Part shown: positions 1-8,474 of the stretch, one piece after another
How the letters are laid out: each line of letters starts with the position of its first letter
Numbering within the stretch: the first letter of the stretch is position 1
NCBI RefSeq assembly: GCF_014697025.1
Contig: NZ_JACJRC010000001.1
Location: forward strand, 434,001-498,000
From: Alkalinema sp. FACHB-956
GTDB lineage: Bacteria; Cyanobacteriota; Cyanobacteriia; Leptolyngbyales; Leptolyngbyaceae
Direction of reading: 5' to 3'
Length of the DNA stretch: 64,000 bases
The notes under the pieces: generated by a model
What the model saw: the letters and a program-made list of their open reading frames with translations, nothing else
Told to the model about the DNA's origin: nothing
Database searches by the model: none
Translations under genes and position numbers: made by a program

Positions 1-148
1 GCTGAATTAAATTGATGCTTTTACCCACACAAGTGAGAGCACTGAGAACGTGTTAGAGCACCCGAAATCTGAAACCTGCCTGGGAAGAATCATGACTTCG
101 CGACAGCCAGCTTCTAGATCAGAGTTCCCTAGACCCCACCCCATTTTC

Positions 149-1087
149 CTAGACCAAGCCAAATAAGCTAGCGAGTAATGCTTTTTGAGCGTGCATCCGA
201 TTTTCAGCTTGATCCCATACCCGAGATTGTGGGCCTTCCATCACTTCGTGGGTAATTTCTTCCCCTCGGTGCGCAGGCAAGCAGTGCAGAACGATCGCGC
301 TGGAATCCGCCTGCTTCAACAAGACTTCATTGATTTGGAACGGTTGGAAAATCGGAATGCGGGCATCCGCTTCGTCTTCCTGCCCCATGCTGGCCCAGAC
401 ATCGGTGTAGAGGACATGGGCTCCGGTAACGGCGGCGATCGGATCTTGGGTCAAAAGCACCTCCGATCTGCCCGCTGCTAAGGTTTGGGCCTGCTGGACA
501 ATGGCGGGGGCGGGTTGATAATCCGCTGGTGTGGCAATGCGAATATTCATGCCAACCGCTGCACAACCGATTAACAGGGAATGGGCTACATTATTCCCAT
601 CACCCAAGTAAGTTAAGGTCAGACCAGACAAAGCGCCAAAGGTTTCTTGAATCGTTTGCAGATCCGCCAAAATCTGACAGGGATGTTCCAAATCCGTCAG
701 GGCGTTGATGATGGGAATGTTGGCGTACTGAGCAAAAATTTCTAGATCGGCCTGGGCAAAGGTACGAATGGCGATCGCATCAAGGTAGCGATCGAGCACC
801 CGTGCTGTATCTTCTAAAGGCTCACCTCGGCCAATTTGCGTCACATTGACATTGAGATCTAAGACCTGTCCCCCCAGTTGAAACATCGCTGTAGAAAAGC
901 TGACGCGCGTACGGGTAGAAGCCTTATAAAACAGGAGTCCTAACGTCGGGATTTTTCCTGTAAAGCGCGGATTGACGGTTCCCGTTTTCAACGCGATCGC
1001 AAGATTGACCACATCTTGGATTTCCTCAGGAGTCAGATCCGCCAGACTCAAAATATCGCGACCTTTTAAACCACTTAAGCCACCCAT
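149..1087 (-). CDS. argF: Ornithine carbamoyltransferase
   Basis: Transfers the carbamoyl group of carbamoyl phosphate to ornithine, giving citrulline, in cytosolic arginine synthesis. The 312-residue length is normal for the family. The carbamoyl-phosphate loop STRTR is at residues 57-61, HPCQ follows mid-protein, and the ornithine-side motif HCLPAHRGEE is near the C-terminus, so the catalytic set is intact. The ATG at 1087 fits the family N-terminus. It stands alone: the next gene upstream is the htrA-type protease on the same strand, separated by a 344-bp gap with a terminator, so a separate promoter is likely. Confidence 0.97.
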   Translation of the reverse strand: MGGLSGLKGRDILSLADLTPEEIQDVVNLAIALKTGTVNPRFTGKIPTLGLLFYKASTRTRVSFSTAMFQLGGQVLDLNVNVTQIGRGEPLEDTARVLDRYLDAIAIRTFAQADLEIFAQYANIPIINALTDLEHPCQILADLQTIQETFGALSGLTLTYLGDGNNVAHSLLIGCAAVGMNIRIATPADYQPAPAIVQQAQTLAAGRSEVLLTQDPIAAVTGAHVLYTDVWASMGQEDEADARIPIFQPFQINEVLLKQADSSAIVLHCLPAHRGEEITHEVMEGPQSRVWDQAENRMHAQKALLASLFGLV

Positions 1088-1237
1088 GCCCCACCTCGGT
1101 AGACTGCATTCACACTAGAAATTGACAGCAAGACTGATCAATTAACAATCCCACTTTTAACAAGCCAACTAACAGGCAATTAGCTAGCTAACTAGCTAAT
1201 CGGCAATCAACAGGATCCAGTCTCCCTCAGAGTTCTG

Positions 1238-1305
1238 CACTCTTAAAGTCATTCACTTAAAGCTATTCACTCTTAAAGCCCTCCACTTTTAGAGCCATTC
1301 ACTCT
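1238..1305. repeat. Tandem repeat, about 16-bp unit, 4.3 copies
   Basis: Units at 1238-1253, 1254-1267 (2 bp shorter), 1268-1283, 1284-1299 and a partial at 1300-1305, each starting CACT and containing TTAAAG or a close variant. Non-coding. Confidence 0.75.
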
Positions 1306-1320
1306 GGGGCAACGTGCTAG

Positions 1321-1364
1321 ACCTAAAAAACAAAAATGCCCCAGCCATAGCGGTAAGGGCATTT
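1321..1364 (-). terminator. Rho-independent terminator of the htrA-type gene
   Basis: Inverted repeat AAATGCCC (1334-1341) and GGGCATTT (1357-1364). Read on the minus strand the stem is followed by a T-rich run (the complement of 1321-1335). It lies about 70 bp past the stop of the protease gene at 1432. Confidence 0.75.
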
Positions 1365-1431
1365 ATTTATCTTAAGCAGAAAGCAGACATCTTGCGCTAG
1401 CTGAACAAAGCTGGATGAGATGGCCGATCGG

Positions 1432-2712
1432 CTAAGCGTTTTCTTGTAATTCACCCGTTTTCACGGTTAATTGTTGGGCTTGGTTACCGCGTTGAATTTC
1501 AATTTTGAGCGACTGCCCCAGACGGCTGTTCTCCACCACTTCTTGCAGGTTTTCCGCCGATCGCACGGGCTGCCCATCGATCGCAGTAATGACATCCCCC
1601 CGCCGAATGCCAGCTTTGGCCGCAGGGGTACCGGGCATCACCTTGACAACGATCACGCCATTGACTTCCGGCACCAGGAACACCGCATTGGGATCATCGT
1701 TATTCTGCCGTGCCAGTTCTGGCGTCAACGTCGTCATTTGAACACCCAGGTAGGGATGGCGAATTTTCTCCCCTCGCGCCAATTGATCCTTGAGATCCTT
1801 TGCTTTATTGATGGGGATCGCAAAACCAATGCCCATGGCATCGGCCCGAATGGCGGTGTTAATGCCAATCACTTCCCCCCGATCGTTGACCAAAGGCCCC
1901 CCAGAATTGCCTGGGTTAATCGCGGCATCGGTTTGGATAAACTCCAACCGCTTATCGACCATTCCCACTTGAGCGCTCGATCGCTTGAGGGTGCTGACGA
2001 TCCCCAGGGTCACTGTATTATCTAAGCCCAGAGGATTGCCCACCGCGATCGCCCAATCCCCCACTTGTACATCACTGGAGTCTCCCAAGGGGGCAGTGGG
2101 TAAGTTACTCCCTTCAACCTTGACCACCGCTAAATCGGTAACGGGATCCACTCCCTTGACCCGCCCTTCAAACTTACGACCATCCTTCAGGGTGACGGTT
2201 ACCTTGTCTGCTCCATTCACAACGTGGGAGTTGGTCAAGATCACACCAGATTTATCAATCACGAAACCCGAACCTTGACCGCGCAATAATTCTTCCCGTG
2301 GTGCTAAAAGTTCATCTCCAAAAAAGCGACGGAAAAATGGATCCTCGAACATGGGATCCGGAATAGCCCGTCGGGTGATGGTCTTTTCGGTGTCAATGCG
2401 AACTACGGAATCCCCCACCCGCCGCACGGCTGCCGCCACAAAGCTGCCTCGTTCAATCGGTTTGGGTTCCCGCAGAGTAGGTTCCGGCTTGGGATTGGTC
2501 AAACTTTTTGCAGGCTGGCTGACTACCGTGGATTCAGCCGTCTTCTGAGATTGGGCTAAGGGCGAGTCTGGATCTGCCTGAACGGGGATTGTCCAACCCA
2601 CGATCGAGGAGAAAAAGACGAGCCCTGCTAACAGGAGCGATCGCACAGTACGCAATAACCGATGGGATTTCAACCGATGGGACTTCAAGGCTTGCATAGG
2701 CATCTTAGACAT
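1432..2712 (-). CDS. htrA: HtrA/Deg-family trypsin-like serine protease with PDZ domain
   Basis: ATP-independent protease/chaperone of the cell envelope (cyanobacterial HhoA/HhoB/HtrA group). Residues about 20-46 form a signal or anchor sequence ending VQA. The trypsin-like domain has the triad His163 (TNSHVV), Asp193 (VTDLAVV) and Ser270 (GNSGGPL). One PDZ domain follows at about 320-420. The 426-residue length suits this group. The start is uncertain: ATGs encode residues 1, 4 and 6. The N-terminus contains a duplicated KSHRL pair from a 15-bp tandem duplication at about 2656-2690. It is a single gene with its own terminator. Which of the three cyanobacterial paralogues it is cannot be decided here. 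Confidence 0.93.
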   Translation of the reverse strand: MSKMPMQALKSHRLKSHRLLRTVRSLLLAGLVFFSSIVGWTIPVQADPDSPLAQSQKTAESTVVSQPAKSLTNPKPEPTLREPKPIERGSFVAAAVRRVGDSVVRIDTEKTITRRAIPDPMFEDPFFRRFFGDELLAPREELLRGQGSGFVIDKSGVILTNSHVVNGADKVTVTLKDGRKFEGRVKGVDPVTDLAVVKVEGSNLPTAPLGDSSDVQVGDWAIAVGNPLGLDNTVTLGIVSTLKRSSAQVGMVDKRLEFIQTDAAINPGNSGGPLVNDRGEVIGINTAIRADAMGIGFAIPINKAKDLKDQLARGEKIRHPYLGVQMTTLTPELARQNNDDPNAVFLVPEVNGVIVVKVMPGTPAAKAGIRRGDVITAIDGQPVRSAENLQEVVENSRLGQSLKIEIQRGNQAQQLTVKTGELQENA

Positions 2713-2848
2713 TTATCGACACATAGATCGATGAAAACTCGATCGACACAATCGATCGACCTAATAGATCGATCGACGAATACCCTACGCCCATTCTGGC
2801 AGGTTCAGGGGGGATCGGGTAGTTCGGAAACCTCACTTGCCGTCTAGT

Positions 2849-2942
2849 AATTATTTCAGGCTGGGAATTATTTCAGGCTGGTGATGGTCAGCGTTGTGGT
2901 CAGCGTTGTGGTTAGTACGATGTTGTGGTTAGTACGATTGTT
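2849..2942. repeat. Three adjoining short tandem duplications (17, 12 and 16-17 bp)
   Basis: A 17-bp unit beginning AATTATTTCAGGCTGG at 2849-2865 and 2866-2882. A 12-bp unit GGTCAGCGTTGT at 2886-2897 and 2898-2909. A GGTTAGTACGAT unit at 2910-2926 and 2927-2942. The three units are unrelated in sequence, so they arose as independent duplications side by side. Confidence 0.85.
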
Positions 2943-3006
2943 CAGAACCGTCATCCCCATGGATGGGTTGAGCGAAGTTCTGGGTGAAGTAACTTGCTCG
3001 GGCTGC

Positions 3007-3066
3007 TGTGTTTGCAGTAAGTGTGTTTGCAGTAAGTGTGTTTGCAGCAAGTGTGTTCGAAGCAAG
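3007..3066. repeat. 15-bp tandem repeat, 4 copies
   Basis: TGTGTTTGCAGTAAG at 3007-3021 and 3022-3036, then variants at 3037-3051 (one change) and 3052-3066 (more changes), suggesting older copies at one end. Non-coding. Confidence 0.9.
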
Positions 3067-3244
3067 TATTATCGAGGCAAATTAATCAAAAGCCTGAAAA
3101 TTGATCACGAGATTTGCCGGGACTAGTTCATTCCAAACCATCGGGCAAGGATGACTGGGCAGTCGAACTTAGGGGCAATGGCAGGGTTCTGATTGATTCT
3201 TCCACCGTCATTCAATTCAGCATTTGCAAGGATAAACAAGCGTT

Positions 3245-3856
3245 ATGGCTCTCAAAAACTTCCTGCCTAAAGTCTCTCCGGCGCTCTTTGCCTTGATATT
3301 AATCTGCTTTTTTATGCCATTCGTCACGATTTCCTGTAAAGGCCCAGGGCAGGAAATACCTTTGGTGAAGATGACAGGGTTTGAAGTGGCGACCGGAAAG
3401 AAAATAGCTAGCCCCAATTTGAATGCTTTAGGCTCTCCTGATACCTCGGCAAATTCTTTACCGAATTCGGGTAGTTCAAAACAAAACTCCAAGGAACCAG
3501 AAAACAAAGTCCCAGGAAATGCCCTAGCGGGCGTAGCCTTTGCGGTGGCCTGTGCAGGCGTAGCCTTGGGGTTCGTTGCAGTTCAGCAGCAGATGCTGAT
3601 CCAGGCTGCGATCGGGGGACTGGGTGCGATCGTATTGTTGTTCCTCAAACTAGGAATTGACGGCGGGCTGGCGGAAGAACTGAAAAAGTCAGGCAATGGC
3701 AACGGTGCCAGCCTCGGTTTGGAGAATATGATTGGCACAACCTATGAGATCGGTTACTGGCTATCGTTGCTGCTGTTTATTGCCGCAGCAGGTTGGAATG
3801 GCTACCTCTACTGGCAGGACAAGCAAAGCAATGCACCCAAGCCGCCGTCTCTTTAG
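3245..3856 (+). CDS. Multi-pass membrane protein of unknown function
   Basis: A 203-residue protein I do not recognise. Hydrophobic segments lie at about residues 10-30 (ending MPFVTISC), 97-114, 119-137 and 170-190. A polar Ser/Asn/Lys-rich loop at about 35-92 joins the first two segments. The MPFVTISC-type end of helix 1 followed by a G/P-rich stretch is seen in small bacterial membrane proteins of unknown role. AAGGA lies upstream of the ATG but at long spacing. It is flanked by repeat-filled gaps, so context gives no hint. Confidence 0.75.
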   Translation: MALKNFLPKVSPALFALILICFFMPFVTISCKGPGQEIPLVKMTGFEVATGKKIASPNLNALGSPDTSANSLPNSGSSKQNSKEPENKVPGNALAGVAFAVACAGVALGFVAVQQQMLIQAAIGGLGAIVLLFLKLGIDGGLAEELKKSGNGNGASLGLENMIGTTYEIGYWLSLLLFIAAAGWNGYLYWQDKQSNAPKPPSL

Positions 3857-4233
3857 ATCCCATCTTTTATTAGATCCCATCTCCTAAGCTGCCATCTCCT
3901 GAGCAAAGTGCACCAACCACTGAAGATAAAGTGCACCAGATAAAGTGCACCACTGAGGGATCGGGTGGGATAGAACCTCAAGTTAGAATGGGCCCTTACG
4001 AAGCTAGTCAATAGCTTCGTAAATCCTGAGAAAACACTGCATTAAACACCTCTGCGATCGTGAAAGGTTTGACGATTCCAGAGTTTTTTTCGTGAACCTG
4101 TTCCAGATCTAGTGGCACTGTATAGCAGACTGTATAGCAGAGAGTTGCGATCGCGGCCCCATTCGAATGAACAGCCTCCCCTCAGACGATCGCACTACAC
4201 TAAAAGGAGAAATCAGCCAGGTTCTAAGGATCG
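3857..4233. other. Intergenic region upstream of the metal-sensor gene
   Basis: No gene seen. Short repeats include AGATCCCATCT (twice near 3856-3885), AAAGTGCACCA (three copies at about 3905-3952) and TGTATAGCAGA (two copies near 4120-4142). The sensor's promoter and operator must lie here, but I could not identify a CsoR/InrS-type site by eye. Confidence 0.5.
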
Positions 4234-4668
4234 ATGACCCAAACTGACCGTTCTTCTTCTCACGAGTCATTCCTGTCTTCCCATTCCCATCCTCCGAATT
4301 CAGGGCACTCCCATGACTCGAGCCATTCCCACAGCAGTCATTCCCACGGCAGTCATTCCCACGGCAGTCATTCCCACAGTCATCATTCCCACGGCCACAT
4401 TCATAGCGAAGAATCAACCCGACGGTTAGTCAACCGTTTGTCGCGGATTGAAGGCCATATTCGTGGCATCAAGACGATGTTGCAGGAAAATCGCTCTTGT
4501 CCCGATGTTTTGGTGCAAATTGCTGCGGTACGGGGTGCACTCGATCGAGTCGGTCGAATCATCTTGGATGAGCATTTGACCGAGTGCATTGCCCGTGCCG
4601 CTAAGGAAGGCGATATTGAAGCAGAGATCGATGAACTCAAAGCAGCCCTCGATCGCTTCTTAATTTAA
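4234..4668 (+). CDS. CsoR/RcnR-family metal-sensing repressor with His-rich N-terminus (InrS-like)
   Basis: A predicted cytosolic, all-helical DNA-binding repressor released by metal. The C-terminal part (about residues 61-144) is the CsoR/RcnR fold. The first-shell ligands are Cys89, His114 and Cys118, the C-H-C set of CsoR and of the cyanobacterial nickel sensor InrS rather than the C-H-H of RcnR; His75 could add a ligand. Residues 1-60 hold 18 histidines, mostly in HSHGS-type pentapeptides encoded by a 15-bp tandem repeat (4324-4398). Known InrS proteins also have a His-rich N-terminus, so nickel sensing is the best guess; copper or cobalt is possible. AAGGA precedes the ATG. No exporter gene is adjacent. 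Confidence 0.88.
   Translation: MTQTDRSSSHESFLSSHSHPPNSGHSHDSSHSHSSHSHGSHSHGSHSHSHHSHGHIHSEESTRRLVNRLSRIEGHIRGIKTMLQENRSCPDVLVQIAAVRGALDRVGRIILDEHLTECIARAAKEGDIEAEIDELKAALDRFLI
4324..4398 (+). repeat. In-frame 15-bp tandem repeat coding the His-rich tail
   Basis: Five consecutive 15-bp units beginning CATTCCCAC at 4324, 4339, 4354, 4369 and 4384. Units 2 and 3 are identical. Each unit codes one His-Ser-His pentapeptide. Confidence 0.9.
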
Positions 4669-4694
4669 AGACCAACCTAAAACAGGCTGATCAT

Positions 4695-4732
4695 CTGGGG
4701 GATTACCTGGGGGGGATTACCTGGGGGATTAC
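4695..4732. repeat. 12-bp tandem repeat, 3 copies
   Basis: CTGGGGGATTAC at 4695-4706 and 4721-4732, with a 14-bp variant (two extra G) at 4707-4720. It lies between two convergent genes and overlaps the last codon and stop of the minus-strand Rossmann protein. Confidence 0.85.
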
Positions 4733-5388
4733 CCGATCGCGCTAAACAGCTCACCGAAGGACTTGTGGGGGGCATCGGGTTTAGCCACAATTTCAACCAC
4801 TTTATTCTTCGCTTCTGTGGCCAGAGCGGCTTCTACACACACCTGCGCGACCTTAGTGCGAGGAATGCTGCCCTCAAACAAGGTATCGGCGTTGGACATC
4901 ACAATCGCATCACTGTTGTCGTCATTTTTCAGCCCGCCGGGACGCACGATCGTATAGGTCAAGCCACTGCGCTGGAGGTATTCTTCAGCCCATTTTTTCC
5001 AGACGAGAATTGCCCAGAATAAATTCAGCGGATGCAACAGCTTCGAAACACAAAGGGAGGTCACTAGGACAAACTGCTCCACCCCCTGGGTTTTGGCCGC
5101 ATTAATCAAATTTTTAGTCCCTTCAAAATCTACCAAATAGGGCTGTGTTGGATCCAAGCTTGGTCTTGCACCCGTGGCACAAAAGACGACAGTCGCATCC
5201 CCGATCGCGGCAGCCAAAGTATTGCCTTGCAGCACATCACCCGTCACCACCTCCACAGAGGCGGGGAGCAGGTCTTTTGCCTTGTTGGCATCCCGTACCA
5301 AGACCCGAACAGCAATGCCGCGATCGACCAGTTGTTGCACAATGCGTCGGCCTGTTTCTCCCGTAGCTCCTGCGACAAATGCCTTCAT
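4729..5388 (-). CDS. NAD(P)-binding Rossmann-fold protein (atypical SDR, NmrA-like)
   Basis: A 219-residue single-domain protein. The N-terminal dinucleotide motif GATGETG is at residues 7-13, followed by an acidic/basic loop compatible with NADP. The region with LVTSLCVSK and the IVRPGGL stretch match atypical SDRs of the group found in cyanobacteria and plastids. No clear YxxxK catalytic pair is visible, as in many members of this class that act as NADP-binding sensors or reductases of unknown substrate. It is convergent with the metal sensor; the stop sits in a 12-bp tandem repeat, so the last residues may vary between strains. Confidence 0.85.
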   Translation of the reverse strand: MKAFVAGATGETGRRIVQQLVDRGIAVRVLVRDANKAKDLLPASVEVVTGDVLQGNTLAAAIGDATVVFCATGARPSLDPTQPYLVDFEGTKNLINAAKTQGVEQFVLVTSLCVSKLLHPLNLFWAILVWKKWAEEYLQRSGLTYTIVRPGGLKNDDNSDAIVMSNADTLFEGSIPRTKVAQVCVEAALATEAKNKVVEIVAKPDAPHKSFGELFSAIG

Positions 5389-5751
5389 ACCTGTTCTCTA
5401 ATCCTTTGTCTGCTAATATGGCGATCTTGATTTAGTATGGCAATCTCACCGATTTCCAAGATACCGCAGGAATTCTTGAGGTTGTTTTTCGGTGATTTCT
5501 CCAACTTCGTTGCGGAATTCACCAAGCTATGCTGGTAGCGTATCCGGTAAGGCAGCCGTTAGGATGGTTGAGGTCTACTGGTTATGTTGCTTGTAAGCTG
5601 CATAACTAGTCTCATGCAGTCCTAGATATGACGAGGGATTCCCTAGGAATCAATTCTTAGCCGATCGCAGTTGACCCCTCAGTCACTGCTTTGATCCCAT
5701 CTAGGAGAATCTTGTTGCTGCCCCGACGGTTTGTCCTGAGCGGAACTGATT
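5389..5751. other. Divergent intergenic region
   Basis: No gene seen between the Rossmann-protein and DUF1997 genes. There is a repeated TATGGC(G/A)ATCT motif near 5419-5446 and a small dyad GATTCC-N3-GGAATC at 5637-5651. Neither can be assigned a role. Confidence 0.45.
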
Positions 5752-6405
5752 ATGCAAGCCCAGCCCAACGATCGCACCTTTGATTCTTTTGTCGATATCG
5801 TGGCCGAGCCAACCATTGAGCCCACCACTAAGTTTCACACGATTTTTGTGGACTGCATGGAGATGTATGCCGATGCAGCCATGGTCGCTCGCTATTTGGA
5901 TAATCATTCCGAGTGGTTTCGTCGCTGTGCCCAACCGATGAAGGCAGATCCGATCGGCAACACGGGCTATATCTTAACGATCGGGAATTATGGCGCTCTA
6001 GGGTACGAAATCGAACCTAAAATCGGTCTTGACCTGTTACCGCAACAAGAAAGTGTTTATCGGATTGAGACCATTCCTGTGCCTGGTTTTGTGGCTCCTG
6101 GTTACGATGTAGACTTTAGAGCCTCAATGGAATTGGTGGAACATGAGCCCACTGAAGAGGATGGACTAGATAACGGGGCAAAAATAACCCGTGTGCAGTG
6201 GCATTTGGATCTGACGGTGCAGATTCAATTCCCCAAGTTTATCCAAGCTCTCCCCAAATCGCTGATTCAGGCTACGGGGGAACGCTTACTCGATCAAATC
6301 ATTCGCCAAGTGTCGCGCCGACTGACCCACAAAGTTCAGACGGATTTTCATAGCACCTACAATCTGACTATTCCTAAGACCCAACGACGCTGGTTTTTCC
6401 AATAG
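5752..6405 (+). CDS. DUF1997 family protein
   Basis: A 217-residue soluble protein matching the DUF1997 family shared by cyanobacteria and plastids. Its core, about residues 25-200, resembles a lipid-binding START/SRPBCC-like fold (alternating strands, a YLDNHSEWF helix, then PGFVAPGYDVDF). Function is unknown. There is no signal peptide or membrane segment. The ATG at 5752 is preceded by GGAAC. Its 3' end overlaps the convergent cytochrome gene by 32 bp (6374-6405), so the two transcripts overlap. Confidence 0.8.
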   Translation: MQAQPNDRTFDSFVDIVAEPTIEPTTKFHTIFVDCMEMYADAAMVARYLDNHSEWFRRCAQPMKADPIGNTGYILTIGNYGALGYEIEPKIGLDLLPQQESVYRIETIPVPGFVAPGYDVDFRASMELVEHEPTEEDGLDNGAKITRVQWHLDLTVQIQFPKFIQALPKSLIQATGERLLDQIIRQVSRRLTHKVQTDFHSTYNLTIPKTQRRWFFQ

Positions 6406-6892
6406 CATTCGGCTTTTCCTTGTCTTTTTCCCGTGGGCTAGCCATTTGCAGGGATTGCAGGTCGATCGAGCTATCTTTCCAATCCTGGGCTGCTTGACTA
6501 AGGACATAGCGCGCAACGGCTTCAATTTCCTCTAGGGTCAAATTATCGGAAAAGGCGGGCATGGCATTTTTGCCGTGGATAACCTGGTTTTTAATGGCCA
6601 CGATCGAATCCATTTCGTACTTTTGCAAAGTCTCGAGGTGGAGATTTTTTTCGGCCAAGATCACGTTATTGCCACCAATGTGACAGGCCGAGCAATTTGC
6701 ACTAAAAATTTTTTGTCCTAGGGAGGGTACTGGGGCAGAGGGGCTGGGGCTGACGGATGGCTTGGGGACTGGAGCAGGAGACATCAGCGCGGCGGAAGAG
6801 GGCAGTGGCCCCATCAGACTGAAACACCCCAGGGCAAACACGATCGTGATCAGTCTTTTCAACAGTCTCACAGCCTTTCTCCCACAACCCAA
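6374..6892 (-). CDS. petJ: Cytochrome c6-like protein with Pro/Ser linker and C-terminal tail
   Basis: A class I c-type cytochrome of the c6 group, the lumenal carrier from cytochrome b6f to photosystem I. Haem motif CSACH is at Cys67-Cys70-His71 and axial Met111 lies in KNAMPAF, exactly the c6 pattern. Residues 10-36 form a signal or membrane anchor. A Pro/Ser-rich stretch (about 38-57) precedes the haem domain, where normal mature c6 begins almost at once. After the usual end of c6 (near Trp138) there are 34 extra charged residues coded over the convergent DUF1997 gene. It is last in the psbV-psbV2-petE-petJ series. It could be a normal c6 with odd ends or a tethered paralogue. Confidence 0.85.
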   Translation of the reverse strand: MGCGRKAVRLLKRLITIVFALGCFSLMGPLPSSAALMSPAPVPKPSVSPSPSAPVPSLGQKIFSANCSACHIGGNNVILAEKNLHLETLQKYEMDSIVAIKNQVIHGKNAMPAFSDNLTLEEIEAVARYVLSQAAQDWKDSSIDLQSLQMASPREKDKEKPNAIGKTSVVGS

Positions 6893-7005
6893 AAATCCAC
6901 AAAACCACTATACCAACTCGTGTCTTCTGCCTAGAACTCTATTGAAGAACTCTACCTGGACCCACTGACTTAATCCCAGTATGAAAGCCTTAATCTCAGC
7001 ATGCA

Positions 7006-7036
7006 AAAAGAGATGCTACTGAGTAGCATCTCTTTT
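7006..7036 (-). terminator. Terminator downstream of petE
   Basis: A perfect 14-bp stem, AAAAGAGATGCTAC (7006-7019) against its complement at 7023-7036, with a 3-nt loop and a T-run at the end on either strand. It lies 128 bp past the petE stop and upstream of the cytochrome c6-like gene, so petE and that gene are probably separate transcripts. Confidence 0.8.
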
Positions 7037-7163
7037 CTGGAGTGAATTCTGCGTGGTTAAATTCTTGCTATAGATTATTGGATTGGGGATTGACTCAGTT
7101 CTACCACTCAGTCTCACCTAGGATATCCGGACAAGCAAGTATTCCCTAGAACCCTGGAGAGAA

Positions 7164-7568
7164 CTAGTTGACAACGATTCTACCAACCATTCCTGCACCC
7201 CGGTGAGGCATACAGAAGTAGCTGTATTCACCCGCAGGAGCATCAGCAGGGAAAGTCACGGAAAAAGTTTTCCCTGCACCTTCCAAAGACTTATGGGACA
7301 GAGAAGCAGCGAGCGCGCTGTCTCCACCGGGAACTTTATCAAATTGCACATTATGGGGAGGCAATTGCCCAACTTCCCAAGTTACCGTGTCACCGGGTTT
7401 GATGTTAGCAACAGCAGGTTCAAATACCAGACCTTTGGTTGTCCCCATCTTCACCGTCACGTTAGCGGCTTCAGCAGAAGCAGCACTGAAGAAGAAGCTG
7501 CCAACAACTAAAATTACTGCAACTGCTGCAACAACCAGCTGCCGACTAACCTTAGCAAAAGCTTTCAT
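7164..7568 (-). CDS. petE: Plastocyanin precursor
   Basis: A blue-copper protein that carries electrons from cytochrome b6f to photosystem I in the thylakoid lumen. The signal peptide ends AEA at residue 35, leaving a mature protein of about 99 residues, normal for cyanobacteria. Copper ligands are His72 (PPHNV), Cys119, His122 and Met127 (CMPHRGAGM), all present. It lies between psbV2 and the c6-like gene, and has its own terminator at 7006-7036. In many cyanobacteria petE and petJ are switched oppositely by copper; no binding site for such a regulator could be recognised here. Confidence 0.97.
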   Translation of the reverse strand: MKAFAKVSRQLVVAAVAVILVVGSFFFSAASAEAANVTVKMGTTKGLVFEPAVANIKPGDTVTWEVGQLPPHNVQFDKVPGGDSALAASLSHKSLEGAGKTFSVTFPADAPAGEYSYFCMPHRGAGMVGRIVVN

Positions 7569-7743
7569 ATCGATCCCTCGGATACTAAAACCGTTCCATA
7601 GGAGATCATATCTTAGACGGGTTGTCGTAGGACAGGTCGTCGTAGGATTTTTTCGAGCTCACGCTTACAATCCACACTACAATTCACTGCGCTACATAGC
7701 CGATCGACCTTATTAAAAGAATTCACAGAGACGATCGACACCA

Positions 7744-8259
7744 CTACATGGGCGATCGACCCCAACCGGGTGCAACTTCGGCGGCGCGGAGGATAAATGC
7801 GGCAATGCTTTCCACCTCTGCTGGAGAGAGCCAACTTTCGCTAACTTCCCGGCAGTATAAGTTGTCATCACTGCCATCGTAGGCCAGGGGGTGGCGCATG
7901 TAGGTGACTAAGGCATTGAGGGTATCACGGGGTGGGGTGGCTGCTTGCAGGGCGGGTAGGGCGAGAGACACGGTTGGATTGGCTAGAGTAGAGCCGCCAA
8001 CATGACAACTTTGGCAAGTTTGGGAAAAGAGGGTTTTGCCCTGCAATAACTCTTGGTAGCCAACTTCTCGGGTGGCTCCAGTGCGATCGATCGGTAAACT
8101 AGCAGCCTCACTGGGTAAAACCTTAAGATATTGCGTCACGTAGGGATCCAAAGCGGCTTGGGCCGGAGCCGCAAACAGGACTATTGCTGGAAACACCAAT
8201 GCCAGTAATAGTCCTAGCAAACAAGCGCGTCGTAAGCGATTCGTGAATGTTGTCAACAT
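7744..8259 (-). CDS. psbV2: PsbV2, cytochrome c550-like protein with His/Cys haem ligands
   Basis: A lumenal c-type cytochrome related to PsbV. The signal peptide ends AQA at residue 36. Haem motif CQSCH is at Cys82-Cys85-His86. Where PsbV has its second axial His, this protein has Cys136 (NLYCREV). In mature numbering these are about His50 and Cys100, matching the His51/Cys101 pair known from PsbV2 of Thermosynechococcus. The tail GWGRSPM echoes the C-terminus of PsbV. It follows psbV with a 282-bp gap on the same strand, as in Thermosynechococcus. Its role is not established; low abundance and no firm photosystem II binding are reported for the family. Confidence 0.9.
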   Translation of the reverse strand: MLTTFTNRLRRACLLGLLLALVFPAIVLFAAPAQAALDPYVTQYLKVLPSEAASLPIDRTGATREVGYQELLQGKTLFSQTCQSCHVGGSTLANPTVSLALPALQAATPPRDTLNALVTYMRHPLAYDGSDDNLYCREVSESWLSPAEVESIAAFILRAAEVAPGWGRSPM

Positions 8260-8474
8260 CGTTTTTGGTATCGAACTGTGGAAACAGCCCGGAGAGGTGT
8301 GGGGAAAACGAACACTGCGTAATGGAACCGATCTGGAATGGGTTTGGAACGGATCTGAACCCGTGAACGATCGAGGCTCAAATTGAAAGAAAAGCCGACC
8401 TCTGCATCTGCAAAAATCGACTTTCCTCCCAAATTATTTAATGATGAAACAACAGCTTCCAACTTAACTGGCTA

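Larger units (their letters stand above)
1088..1431. other. Intergenic region argF-htrA with a 16-bp tandem repeat
   Basis: No gene seen. It holds a tandem array at 1238-1305 (period mostly 16 bp, about four copies of a CACTCTTAAAG-type unit), an AT-rich stretch rich in TAGCTA/AACTA around 1164-1205, and the htrA terminator at 1321-1364. The argF promoter must lie here but no convincing -35/-10 pair was found. Confidence 0.6.
2713..3244. other. Intergenic region rich in tandem duplications
   Basis: 532 bp between the divergent htrA-type gene and the membrane-protein gene. It starts with several GATCGAC/CGATCGA copies (2715-2779), followed by four separate short tandem repeats at 2849-2942 and 3007-3066. 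The rest, to 3244, shows nothing recognisable. ORFs here consist largely of translated repeats and are not called. Confidence 0.55.

Noticed and set aside
2881-3126. 81-codon plus-strand ORF with CSKCV repeats resembling a metallothionein
   Set aside because: Both its Val-rich start and its Cys repeats are direct translations of independent tandem DNA repeats, there is no ribosome site, and the opposite strand is equally open.
5637-5651. GATTCC-N3-GGAATC dyad as an operator
   Set aside because: A single short dyad with no second copy and no known regulator match; too weak to call.
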